Origin: Typha latifolia
Lineage: Eukaryota; Streptophyta; Magnoliopsida; Poales; Typhaceae
NCBI GenBank assembly: GCA_019914945.1
Contig: CM034109.1
Span: forward strand, 2,604,001 to 2,668,000
Reading direction: 5' to 3'
DNA: 64,000 nucleotides
Below, piece by piece: positions 22,862 through 34,562 of the stretch. The stretch's first letter is position 1, and each line of letters opens with the position of its first letter. The notes below the pieces were generated by a model. It was not told the origin of the DNA and made no database searches. It saw nothing but the letters and a program-made list of their open reading frames with translations. The position numbers and the translations under genes are program-made.

Positions 22862-25176
22862 CCACATTATCTCCCTCCTTAATCTGCAATATCTGAATGG
22901 TTAAATTCAATCTACCTTAAGAAACATACATGATAAAATTTATAATGATCTTTCTATCAATCATTTTCTGTATCCAAACTATTTATTCCTCGATTCACAT
23001 AATTCCAATTTGATCATTATCTATTTCATTACTATCACTATTAGTATATCCACCAAAATATCACTTAATGATACCAATATTTAAATCCAAAGACTATCTA
23101 TTGAGTTCTACTAAGTAATCCAATAATCTCTTCAATATCTCGACTGATATAATATTCAATTCATAATATTAATCCATTGCCACACAACTATTTACTAATC
23201 CATCATACTTGATCTTTAAGAATACATATGTATAATTTAGATTAATCCATAAAAGTACTATCCATGTACAAATAAGTTACTAAGATCAATCTCCCGAGTT
23301 ATTCATACTATTACAATCTATCAATAAAGCATCTAAAACCAATTTATTCATATAAATAATAAGACATCCAAAAATACTAACTATCCAACCTTTATAATAT
23401 ATCTTCTCTCATTTTAGATCAATTCACATCCTTAACCTTGCAATTTATTAGAAATCAAAATTTCACAACTATAATAGAATTATCAATCCTATAATTATTA
23501 TCTCACAATCAAGTATCTTTACCTTAAGATTCAAATACAAGCATGTAAGTCATTACAATTATTAAGATCAATCTCATCATTTTAAAAGGCTCGCTCAGTA
23601 ACTTCTAGTAATAATTTAACATGTAAGACAACGATTATATAAACACTAATATAATCACGTTCTATACATCATTATATGTTTATTATCTAATAGTATAATA
23701 AACATCCATCGATACACTGTATATGAAATATCATAGTCCTCCGTATTCCTTTCATTACCGTTCTATGAAGCAATTAGTTCAACTTTCAAATCATCTATCA
23801 GTCATAATAAATAATCATATCTATAGGCTCTATGAATAACTCTATCAAGTTATCTCTCCAATTAGTACCCTCAAAATAACTAACATGTCAAAGCACATAA
23901 TATCTTAATTTAACATCTATGATTAAAATCTAACATATCTCATTTCTAAATAAATCATTTAAACCTCATATTTCTTCAAGAGTCTCAACTTAATATTCTA
24001 TCACATCCTCTATAGGAAGTCCACCATATATACTGAATAATTTAATCTTATAGCATCATCAAAATCCTTCTATAACATCATAAATATCACCTAATAATTA
24101 TAATAAAATAATTATGTATATTTGTAATTACAATTCATCACCCAAAATTCACAATCTTCATGCAATAATATTCTTATCCTCTAAATCAATGCCCAAAACT
24201 AAACTAATAATCAAAATATATTTTTACTGTCATACAAGATATGTCATAAGACTATCAACTTAGCAACTATCATCACCCTATAAAATTTATTTCATTATCA
24301 TTCTTTCCATCTAATCAAATTCACAAAATTAGCAAGTTCTAAATTAAATCTACTATCATATCATCTAAAAATACATACATTAAGTCTCAACTACAGAAAT
24401 CATTCTTAATCCAAAGCCTATATCCATGCCATATTTCTTATACTTATTATCCCTCTTTGTAGTCATCAAGAAAATCTTTTAGCAATATTATTGGACAAAC
24501 ATATCCCTATTAAATCATCAATTTTCTAGTACAATCAAAACTTACCAATATCTTGCAAAAACAATCTATCACATCAATTTCTAAAAAAAAATTTATATTT
24601 ACAATCCCTAATCATCTACCATATCACCTCATATCTTTTTCACTATATAAAATCATCATTAGTCTTATTCTTACCTAAAAAACATATTAATCATCCATCT
24701 ATAATCAATAGTTATAACTCTCATAAAGAATCAACATAGTTTCTCATATAGCTTTTTATATCATCTCCTAATCCAAAGTGTATCCATAAAAGAATCAAAA
24801 ATAAAAAATACGCAATATCTATTCAAAATAACATCAAATCTACTAATAATAATTATTTTCCATAAAATATATATCTCCACATGTTTACAAATTTTTACAC
24901 TTTATTAAATCATATGAACATGTCTACATCTCCAATATTATGCTCCACAGATTATAACACCTCGACATCAATAACATCAATGCATGCTTTAGTAATATCT
25001 CAAATTATTTCTATCAATATTGTCAATTATCAAAACTTAATAATCTCATCATCACAACCTAGACCTCTATCTTAACTAATTAATATCCCACTTGTAAAGA
25101 TCGACTACTAGCATAATCCTAAAATAAATCGACAACTACGATATTTGATGGTTTGCCTGATCATCCTTAAACCTAA
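22862..25176 (-). mobile_element. Non-coding interior of family-C element C4
   Basis: AT-rich, stops in all frames, homologous to the interior of C1 and C0 in reverse complement. The right end (24830-25176) matches 13608-14078 base for base in many stretches. No retroviral protein motif is visible over 2.3 kb, which supports calling family C non-autonomous. Confidence 0.7.
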
Positions 25177-25188
25177 GCTCTGATACCA
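25177..25188 (-). other. Primer-binding site of C4
   Basis: GCTCTGATACCA, exact complement of the initiator tRNA-Met site, seven bases before the LTR edge. Confidence 0.9.
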
Positions 25189-26991
25189 CCTTAATTATAA
25201 CGCCCCCGCTTAAAACAAGCACGTGCACACCCACGCGCGCACATGGCACATACGGTACACGCGACAAGACGGGCGGGGCCCGTCACGCACAGATACACCT
25301 GTACTCAACATAATCCATCTTAGAGATCAATCATACTATCAACCAAATAAACTTGTTAACATATAAATAACTAAGCCTACAACAATCATACTAGATAGCT
25401 ATATAATCTGATAGAGCCCACATAGGCCACAACAAATTATTAAGATATAATTAAAATTACTAATACATGAGTACACTATAATTTGACCTGTATTATATAA
25501 ATCATTGTCTAAATAATATAGTACAATAATCAAATAATTGTACAACTCAATATTTGGATAAACTATCTTCTATACCATCTCACATCTATAGCTCACCTCA
25601 TCTTACTCTAAAATATCTCCTCAAGATATCTCAAGTCACTATCACGTACTATAATATCTATGGGATTAGAAAAGAAATAAAGAGAGTCATGAGCAAAATG
25701 CTCAATGAATAGACCTTACCACAAATCAGTGATGTCAAACAGAGAGTAAATCATATATTGGATAATATGAATTAGAAAGAGCATCATGTCATGAATGAGT
25801 ATATGAATGTGTTATCAATACTACATAAATGAAAGGTAGATATCATGTCATAACTGATAAAAGTATATAATTTTTTGACAATTAATAAATATATCTCCAT
25901 GTCATATTATCACCATAACTCTCTCAATATGACACATATGATGCATGATGATCATAACCATGTTATGATAGCAAATGCATAATGACTACTTGAAAATCAA
26001 GTATATCAAATGATAATGAAATCATATATATTTCTCAACATCACCATCATCACTAACATCTCAATATAATATCATCATAGTAGACCACTACGCATAGTCA
26101 ACATCTGATACCCAATCTCAATATCCTGCTCGTAGGCTTAAAATATACCCTGCCATACACTAAAGGTATCTCAGTCATAATCATACCCTACTATGTGCTA
26201 AGGGTATATTAAAATCCATCTAGATCGAGTACCCCACTAGTTAATAGAAATCATATGAGGGTAACTCGCCACACACATGCCCTAACAAATGGCAGGTGTC
26301 CGATTGTCTATGCGCACAGACTCAACTGACCTCAGACATGGGCCACGAGATATCACCTATCAACTACCATAATCATCACTCTAGGCACCCTAACTCTGGC
26401 GCCTACTTGGGTACCCTCATGCTTTTCCTATCAACTTTCATATCAATAAGATTTATGCATTTCCTTATATATGACAGATCACATGCATATATCCAGTACT
26501 ATAACAAGTCATGCATATCAAGAATTTAGGTAGTAAGAAAGTCAAGAGAAAAATAATGCAATGTAGTCTCTAATCATATATTTAACATATGTATATCCCT
26601 GCTAGTCTATCACATGCGTACTCATGCTAGAGATCATCCCGACACAAAGTCATAACAGTATAATTATCTCCAATCATTTCTATATGTCATGAGCATACTC
26701 ATATCACGGATCAGTTTAACCAAATGTATGATAAAATATGCTCAATTGAAATCATCTCTAGATAAAGTCATATAATTATGCTAGAGGCTAAAACATGCAT
26801 ATACATAATTATATGTATATCCTAATTTGAGAAAAGCAGCTAGGGGATAAGACTACTCATATCTTATCAGAAGACGCAAACCACGTATCCCTCACATCCA
26901 GCAACCGAGTGATAACTCATCGCTAATAGGGTCCACGAGGTCTCACATAAGAGGTTCGAAATCTGAAAATATTTAAATAGTATGATGTTAG

Positions 26992-27812
26992 TGATATCAT
27001 TCGATCCATATTGGCTCCACGCGTGACATTGGGTTCATTGGGATGGGCCTATTTATCTAATTGAGTTTGTTAGAAGCAATAAAATCACTTTTGCTGGGGC
27101 ACGTTCGAACGGGGGGGAGAGGTGCGAACGCTTGCATCACATTCGTAAAAATAGAGAACACAAATGGTGCATTCGAATGGAATCGGGCTATTCGAACACG
27201 GCTATTTGAACGCCTGCACAACGTTCACATCGACATAAAATAAAAATTCCGCATTTAAATGCGATCGGGCACGTTCGAACGCACCGCGACGAAAGTGTGG
27301 GTTTTGTTAGGGTTGTTTGGAGTTGTTTAACTTAGTTGAGGAGTTCTTAGGGTGAGCCTCTATATATATGTGGAGGAAACCCTAATTGAAGGGGATGATA
27401 TTGGAATTGGCTTTGGCCTCCTTCTCTACTTGTCTCTAGCCATTGATGTCCTCTTCCACTTCCCTTCTTCCTCCGCTCAAGTCTTTGGTCGGCCTCTTTC
27501 AACTTTTAACCACCCTTTTCTATAATAACTTCTCCCCTTTCACACTAAGAACTAAACCTAGCATCTATCTAGCCATTGGTGGGCTATCAAGCTAGGATCT
27601 AATTGACATTTAGCCACTGTTTGGTCGATATCTTGAGATCTAACTATCCAAATCCCGTGATCTTAGATTCTTTGGAAAACTCTCTCCAGGAATAACAGTA
27701 TATCTAAAATTCAAGAGGATCTGTTGGTTAGATTGTTTGCAGATCCCTTTGAAAGTTACGTACTTCATCGAGCCCAGAACCGTTGCAGATCGGATTAGGT
27801 CGGTACATAACA
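26992..27812 (+). mobile_element. Solo LTR 1 (821 bp) with GTTAG target-site duplication
   Basis: It starts TGATATCATTCG and ends GTACATAACA, flanked on both sides by GTTAG (26987-26991 and 27813-27817). Removing it with one flank joins the family-C LTR sequence on either side. Inside are the GTTCGAACGGGG, CATTCGAATGG and CGTTCGAACGC words of the chromovirus U3 cluster, a TATATATATG box at 27361-27370 and a pyrimidine-rich leader, so the LTR is plus-oriented. No internal retroviral sequence is present. Confidence 0.92.
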
Positions 27813-28529
27813 GTTAGCTATTTATCCAATTAGAATCAATTCATATAAAATATGATAATTTATTAGTTTTTAATGTTATAAATATACTATTATTATTAAA
27901 ATGCTAGTGATGAAATAAGATTAAAAGGATTACTCTTTTATGTTTATTAAAATAGAGAAAATATGTAATTATAAAATACAAGGCTAAATATGTCTAATTG
28001 TACATTAGAATATAAGTGTAGACAAAATGTAATTACAACTAATTTATCATTCTTATTCTTTAATTATATAATATAAGAGATAAGCAAATAAATGGACAAG
28101 CCTATTATTTTATTCTATACAAAATAGTATAACTAAACCAATAGAATTACATACTAGCTATATATATAAATAAATATTAGGATATTTTATAAATCTCACA
28201 ACTATAATTAATGAAGCTAAGTGTTAATCTATCATATGCAAGTAGGCTTATATGTATGTAATAGGTATATTTAAGTGTTTGTAGTATAATTAATCATTAA
28301 TTATACTAAATATAATTAGATAATATTTATATTACCGAATAAATATTTATACATAACAATATAATTAACTGCCTAATTAGACTAAATGTATTAGTTAACA
28401 TAAAATTCTTAATTAATAGAAAAAGAAAGAAAGAAAAAGAAATAAGAGAGACAAAAAGAAACTATGAAACTGCTACAGTGCTAGGCTTGACTGTCTGCTA
28501 CAGTGATGGGTTGAGCCTAGCATTATAGC

Positions 28530-28970
28530 AGCCATGAAAGAGGAACCGAGGAAGAAGAAAAGAAAGGAAGAAGAAGAAAGAAGAAAGAAGAAAGAAAAAG
28601 AAGAGAAGAGAAGAAGAAAGGAAAGGAAGGGAATAGGAGGACCAGCGCCTGGGGGGAGGGCACCAGCCGTTGGTGGCCAGCTAGCGGTCGTCCTCTCGCT
28701 AGCGGCTCGGCCCTGGCGAGCTCGAGCCCATGGGCAAGAAAGAGAGAGAGCGAGAGAGTGAGAGAGAGAGATGGAGGGAGAGAGAGGATGAAGAGAGAGG
28801 ATGAAGAGAGAGGAAGAGGAGAAGTAAGGAGAAGAGCTCACCTCGGCGGTGACGACAACGACGGCAGTGATAGGCCGGCAACGACAAGAGAGGGAGAGAG
28901 AGGGATAGAGAAAGAGATAGGAAGAGATCGAGAGAGAGAGAGAGATTTAAAGGGAGAGAGAGCGAGGCGG
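28530..28970. repeat. Purine-rich simple-repeat tract in the C4 LTR
   Basis: Long GAA, GAAA and GAGAGA runs with a short GC-rich middle (28640-28735). The open frames on both strands read the repeats and are not genes. It corresponds to the TC/CTT-rich part of the C1 LTR. Confidence 0.8.
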
Positions 28971-29399
28971 TAGGGATGTCAGCGCTGCGGCTGCGACGCC
29001 GACGGGCCCACTAGAGCTAGCTAGCCTGGTTGGCTGGGCCGACGGCTGCACCAAAGCAACATGGCACGAGAATTTTTTTATTGACAAAATCCGTCCTTAT
29101 TATGACTCCCTAGTTAGCAAAGAATTATCCATCTAAGCGAGCCGAATGGAACAAGAATCATTCATCTACAATTTATTTGAAGTTATGGATGATTTAAAAA
29201 GATGAATGAACCAAATGCAACAATAAATTATCAAATTGAAGGCTAAAAACGTCTAATACATGAGACATTTTCAAAAGATAGAAATGAGAAATTAGCTGGG
29301 ACTATTGATGGAATGGTTCAAGTAGTGAGACATTTGTAGTGGACCTAAATGAGATGTTCAGACTTCGAAGAAAACCTTACTTGCTTCAAGTAGTAGAAC

Positions 29400-30490
29400 A
29401 ATTGTTGAGCTGCCTAATGATCGTTTTATGTTGGTGAAAGATGAAAGAAAAGAGGAAGAGTATGATGGTGAACAGCATAAGATGAAAAGAAGGAAGACGT
29501 AGAGAAGGAAGAGAAGAAAAGGGAAGAGAAGAAAGACGAAGAGAATGAAGAGGAGAAAGAAGAAGAGAACAGAGAAGAGGAGGAAGAGGAGAAAGATAAA
29601 GAGAATAAAGGGGAAAAGGAGATAAAATAGTCTGATCAACCTTTGATGTACCTAAAATCTAGTGGCACAGTGAGGATAGTTGATGACAGGTGCAAATCAG
29701 ATCAATTACTTATTACTAAATTAATTGATTCGATAAAAAATATTCTCTCTAACAAATAGGAAATTCGTTTGGGAGACAAAGATAGCAAAGAAATAAAAGT
29801 CTATTTGAAAGGAAAAAAGAAAAGTGTCACATTTGATTATTCTGGAACATAATTGCTGATGGAAGATGATAAATATTTGATATCGGGTCCCTGTTTGGAA
29901 GGATGATCATGCGATAGTGGAGAAATATCCACTTCTGCCACTATTAAGTAATTATGAACTAATTGATGATGAAGTGATTAATTATTTTAGCAGAATTTGT
30001 TTCTATTAGCAATTAGGGGATCCTGGTTTGTACAACTATTGCATATATTCATTGACATTTCTTGATCAAAGAGTTCAACTACAAAATGACTTGATGGTTG
30101 TTGGATTGACTGAAAATTATCCTTTATAACTTAATAATGCAAAGTTCTTATTTATCCCTCTTCACACTTACAATCATTGGCATCTTTTGGTAGTTGATAT
30201 AAAGAACTGGAAGGGCATTCATTACAATTCTCTGTGGGACGCTAGATATTCACAAACTGCAAAGAAAATGATGAATATTTTTTTTACATGGCACCATTTA
30301 ATCAAATGTTTGTAGTGAGATATCTGAATAACTCAATTATATATACAATTGGGATGGGTCAACGGATGGTTGCATACTTTTACCTCGCAAATATATGGTA
30401 TCTTGCTTGGAGAGGTGTCGAATGAAGAAAATTGCACGAGGGACTAGAAGCTGTTCAAAGCCAATTGCTCGAAACAGGTAGATTCGTAAG
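29400..30490 (+). pseudogene. Ulp1-type (C48) cysteine protease remnant, probably transposon-borne
   Basis: An acidic, lysine-glutamate-rich stretch (KEEENREEEEEEKDKENKGE, about 29550-29620) precedes a protease-like part. In one frame from 29941 to 30297 I read NYELIDDEVINYFSRI, stop, GDPGLYNYCIYSLTF, then NAKFLFIPLHTYNHWHLLVV and NWKGIHYNSLWD. The NHWHLLVVDI and following IHYNSL motif match the catalytic His region of Ulp1/SENP folds, with Asn where the catalytic Asp (DSL) is usual. A possible Cys motif (DGCILLPRKYMV) lies near 30365. In-frame stops at 30007 and 30127 show it is dead. Such domains are known in plant Mutator-like and CACTA elements. The exact superfamily is not resolved here. 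Confidence 0.6.
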
Positions 30491-31400
30491 TGCATTTAGT
30501 AAATATGATATAAGTTATTCTGGAAATCGTAACTAATTCATATTGCATTCATTCTTACGTAGGGCTAATTGAGTGATATTTGTAATGTTATATATTGACT
30601 ATATTCATAGAGAGCAAGCATTTAATTTTCAACAAGAAGACATGTACAGACTTAAGGCTTTGACATGCATTTTAATTGTCAGGGACGGGACTTCTAAGGT
30701 GCTACTAGTACTAAAAAATTTAATTAAGCAAGAATCTCTCTCCATGATTCTTATTTAACCCTATCTAAATTGTAATAGTGAAGTTTGTGAATTCTATAAT
30801 AGATATTTTCGAAAATTGTTAACATAATTTTGAAAATTGTTAATATAGTTTCGAAAGTTGTTATTATATTTGCGAATGTTGTTATATAACTATGAAATTT
30901 GTTTAGGACTTTACCAAGTCCACCATTTATATTGATTACTTGAACAACAATATACTCTATATTTATATTTTTTTTTATCAATACTCTATATTTATATTTT
31001 GCATCATTTTAATATAACTAGGCGTTTTAGAGGGAAGTTGTTATTAAATTTGCAAACTTTGTTATACAATGACAAAGTATATAAATTTTGTAGTGTATAA
31101 TCGGGGGAATGTCATTAATAAAAGTTGTTAATATATTTGCGAACACTATTATACAAGGAAAGTTTATATAACAAAAGTTGTTATTATATTTGTGAAATTT
31201 ATTATTATAATTAGCCATTTTAAGACAACTTGTTATTATATTTGCGAATGTTGTTATATAACTACAAAATTGATTTAGAAATTTACCAAGTTCATTATTT
31301 ATATTAATTAGTTGAACAACAAGATATTCTATTTTATATTTTTTATGAACAATATAAGTATATAATTTACAAAGCTACTACATAAATAAGAGGAATCACA
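30491..31400. repeat. Degenerate AT-rich repeat array (unit around GTTGTTATTATATTTGCGAATG)
   Basis: At least six diverged copies of a unit with the words GTTGTTATTATATTTGCGAA and TGTTATA(T/C)AA occur between about 30830 and 31260. A longer block of roughly 110 bases (30860-30970) is repeated at 31232-31345, including CTTTACCAAGT and TTGAACAACAA. No coding potential is seen; 30491-30770 shows nothing I recognise. Confidence 0.6.
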
Positions 31401-31960
31401 TTAAACATGCGGTCCATTAATAGGACCTGGAATATTATTCCAAGGTAGTACATTATGTTTGGTTTGAACAAAAGTAATATTCGATGAATGGTCCTCGAAA
31501 AGAGAGGCCACACCTTCTATAACTGAAGTCATCAAAATAGGAAATGATTCAATAGTTTTCTCTTCTAAAATCGAGCCATGCCATGATGGAGATTCCCATT
31601 CTCTATGTAGCTGCTATGCCCTTTGATTTTGGGCAACTCGATCTCATGTAGAAGCTTCGGCATGAACTCTTGCAATTATTGGATTAGAAAATAAGGCCGA
31701 TGAAGGTGATGGGATTTGGCCCCACGCTACTTGAGGGGAAGTAGAAATACCTTGCTCTGCTTCAATTTCTCTCACACAGCTGACAAGGCATTATCCCTAG
31801 TAGGATTTGAATGTTTGTAATTTTCGTAGGTCTCCTTCCTCTAAAGAGACCAATTAGTAGGAACATCATCCAACCCAAAAAGTTTGGGCTTCATAGAGCC
31901 TTTAACCCATCCTTGAATGGTTATGTCAGATAGAAAATGTAAACCCACCAAATGACACTA
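31401..31960 (-). pseudogene. Unidentified broken protein-coding segment
   Basis: The minus strand reads as ordinary protein with a few stops and frame changes: GWVKGSMKPKLFGLDDVPTN, then EIEAEQGISTSPQVAWGQIP, then SNPIIARVHAEAST, stop, then REWESPSWHGSILEEKTIE and a last part ending PWNNIPGPINGPHV before a stop at 31401. The stops look like G-to-A changes of Trp codons. I do not recognise the family. Its position near the Ulp1-like remnant suggests another piece of the same transposon. Confidence 0.45.
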
Positions 31961-33945
31961 ATACCTTCTCAAGAATATCTTAGATAGATAAATAAAATAT
32001 AATTGAACTAATGTATGATGGATTTGCACTCCATAATGCAGTAGAGTCAAAGACTTTCACACAGCCAAAAGGGCTAATTATTTCCCTAATTGATCTCTCA
32101 TTGCAGTAAAAAAAGGAACATTTGTTAGAAAGATCTAAATACAATATTGCAGTTTAGATTAAATTGTATTAGTACTCTTAAGATACCAAGGTTTTAAGAT
32201 GTAGGAGCCTACGATCGCCGGATTGCAGCAATCTATGCCCTTGAAGGAAATTCAATGAGATCACGGTCTTTGAGAAGAGTTGCATTATATTTCCAACTAA
32301 TGGTGGAGCAAGGATAGAAGGTTGTCCCTAGTAATAGTCGAAGAGGTGAGTACTATTGCTGATCGAAGAAGTCTACAGTACTACTATTTCATTTTAGAAT
32401 TAGATGATAGATAAATATAAGAAGTGGATGGCCCGTTAGAAACCAGTTCCTCCCCATTTTGTTTTCATAACTGGTGTTGACTTGAGTAGGCTGAAAAGAA
32501 TGAACAATTGTTGAAAATGATCAGTTGGAAACAAGAAGAGAATGTGGGGATTTCTCGAGAGTTGATGAGACACCCAAATGAGTCTGATTAATAGTCTCAC
32601 AACCATATAATGATGATTGATTATATTTAAAACTACCATGTGATAATGAAGATTTATTGTAAAGATGCAACTTCGCACATATATTTAGGGATACTTATTG
32701 ATGATATTCGTACATATCAAAAACCTAAATACGAAATTAATATGATGATCTTGTTAGGGATACTCTAAGGAGACGTGGGGATTTCTCGGGAATAGAGGAG
32801 ACGCCTCAATTCACATACTACTTTCGTTATTATTACATCCGGTTTCATAATTAAATCACGTACTACTTTCATTATTATTGTATTATAGTAAAGATTTTTT
32901 TAATATTTAAATAGCTAGTCAATATAAATGCCTAATATCACGAACTTTGTATATAAGTTGGTTAGCTGATGATATTAATTTCACTATCAAATCAGACATT
33001 AATTGGAACTTTTATAAATAGCTGGTTATATCCACAACCAACTACAAGAAGAAGAAGAAGAAGAAGAAGAAGAAGAAGAAGAAGAAGAAGAAGAAGAAGA
33101 GCTGGTAATATTGTAAGTATTCTGTCCGTAAGACTAACTTGCATATCTACAAAATTAGTCATTTTTTATAGCTAAAAATTATTTTAGAGATGTTGTAAAT
33201 CAGTTTGACGAAGAGAATACTCCTCGTTTTAATGTAGAAAGAGTATAAATATACTGTACTCTTCATGCAATATATTTTTAAGTATTTTTTTACATGTGCA
33301 AAATATATAACGAAGATGAAAAGCCAATACGTTAGTTAGTAGGTGATATTATTTGATCACTAAGAAATGAATGAAGAAAAAGGACGAAGGAAATGTATTA
33401 CCTCTTGTAGGCAATGTTTAATCTGCAATATTCTTTTGTATTATAATGAGTTTTATCATTTAAGAACGAAATTAGTTAAACTTTACATGTAATTTAACAA
33501 TGAAACTCATTATTGTAAGACTAGGGTACATTAAAGTACATTATATAAGAAGAAAATACCGTTCATCATAATAAAATATAATATTAAATATAAATAGAGT
33601 AATTAAGAATGAAACCCATTATTGTAAGACAATCCTTACAATATATTCCAAATCATTAACTGCGGTATTTCTTTCCATTATAACGAGAATCATCATTTAA
33701 GAACAAAACCCATTAAAAATAACTACCGATGGTATTCAATTTCAATAAGCTGGTTGGTTGATAAAATTTGTTCTTATTACTTTAACAACTATAAAAATTG
33801 GTATAAATTGAAGCGGTTTCACTATGCCCCTAAATCAAGAACTACAACACGACAAAAACAAAGAACTCCGACAAAAATTTAAAAGGAAAAAAAATTTAAA
33901 CAATAACTTCAATACTTTTAGTTGAAAAAATGAAGCGAAAGATCT
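31961..33945. other. Intergenic, AT-rich, no recognised gene
   Basis: The stretch contains short direct repeats: AACTCATTATTGTAAGAC near 33503 and ACCCATTATTGTAAGAC near 33614, and an ATCATTTAAGAACAAA word near 33457 and 33694. GGGGATTTCTCG occurs at about 32548 and 32777. These look like decayed transposon ends. The open frame at 32436-32678 on the minus strand has no motif I know. Confidence 0.5.
33046..33100. repeat. (AAG)n microsatellite
   Basis: About 18 perfect AAG units. The plus-strand open frame here is poly-arginine created by the repeat and is not a gene. Confidence 0.95.
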
Positions 33946-33949
33946 GGTT

Positions 33950-34095
33950 TGCTTACCGGTGATGAAGAATAGCTTTTGAGGGAACTTTAGACGAGAATTC
34001 GGAGAGGGACACAGTCGATGGAGTGAAAACCCTAGAGTAGAAGAAGATGATAGCTACGATGGATATCCCCTAGTGAATCCGTTTTTGTTCTTAAC
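33950..34095 (-). other. Possible 5' leader exon of a minus-strand transcript
   Basis: On the minus strand the segment is pyrimidine-rich and leader-like (CTTCTTCTACTCTAGGGTTTTCACTCC) and ends in CATCACCG followed by GTAAGC (33954-33949), a good splice donor. It lies about 450 bases from the CARA start in divergent orientation, so it could share a promoter region with CARA. No downstream coding exon was recognised in the next kilobases, so it may be a relic. Confidence 0.3.
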
Positions 34096-34329
34096 CATGA
34101 AGAAAGATAATGAAAAATAACTTTTTTATTTTAATTTATTAATTGCCATCTCTGCAACTGGGCAACCATACACGAGTATAGAAAGGGCAAAGGTGAAAAA
34201 AAAATTAAGGAAAAAGTCTCAAGTACAAGGGAAAAAAATAAATTTGTCTTGCTAAATCGAAAATCAAGTAGTTTTTCGGCATAAATAATCCCAAACACTT
34301 TGAGGCGATGGTAATAAGGCCATTAATTA

Positions 34330-34562
34330 TTTTAACAAAATATTGACATAATTAAAACGGGCCAGGTTTTCAGAAACCGGCGGGTTGAAACTAGTCCGAG
34401 ACTGAACTGGGCAGTCTGGGCTAAGTCTTGTCCAGTCGTCCCACTGCAATCGCCAATATTTGACGCGAACCCCTGTAACCCTACCCGTTTTAGAGTACTG
34501 CCAGTCTGCCCTCATTTCGTTCTATATTTTTCTGTTCGCTTTCTCCTCCTCCCCGTGCTATT
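34330..34562 (+). promoter_or_regulatory. CARA promoter-proximal region and 5' leader
   Basis: The last 30 bases before the ATG (34529-34558) are pyrimidine-rich, as in many plant leaders, and a TCTATATTTT box lies at 34521-34530. The start context GCTATTATGGCC has G at +4. A GC-richer stretch occupies 34355-34500. I cannot fix the transcription start. Confidence 0.4.

Larger units (their letters stand above)
25196..29086 (-). mobile_element. C4, 5' LTR: about 3.06 kb plus an inserted solo LTR
   Basis: The low-coordinate edge reads TATAACGCCCCC (a decayed TGTAACGCCCCC). The far edge is less certain and is placed at TTGACA (29086), after the GGCACGAGAATTTTTTT block that corresponds to the start of C1. 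The order of blocks mirrors C1: GGGGTCTCAAAT-type box near 26940, long AT-rich middle (27820-28430) and GC/purine-rich repeats (28530-29000). Subtracting the 826-bp solo LTR insertion leaves about 3065 bp. Confidence 0.75.

Noticed and set aside
28473..28973. Open frames on both strands in purine-rich DNA
   Set aside because: Low-complexity translation of GAA/GAGA repeats inside the C4 LTR.
32969..33175. Open frame with a long arginine run
   Set aside because: The arginines come from the (AAG)n microsatellite; nothing outside the repeat looks like protein.
34327..34515. Minus-strand open frame of 62 codons just before CARA
   Set aside because: It covers the CARA promoter region, has no motif and no supporting neighbour.
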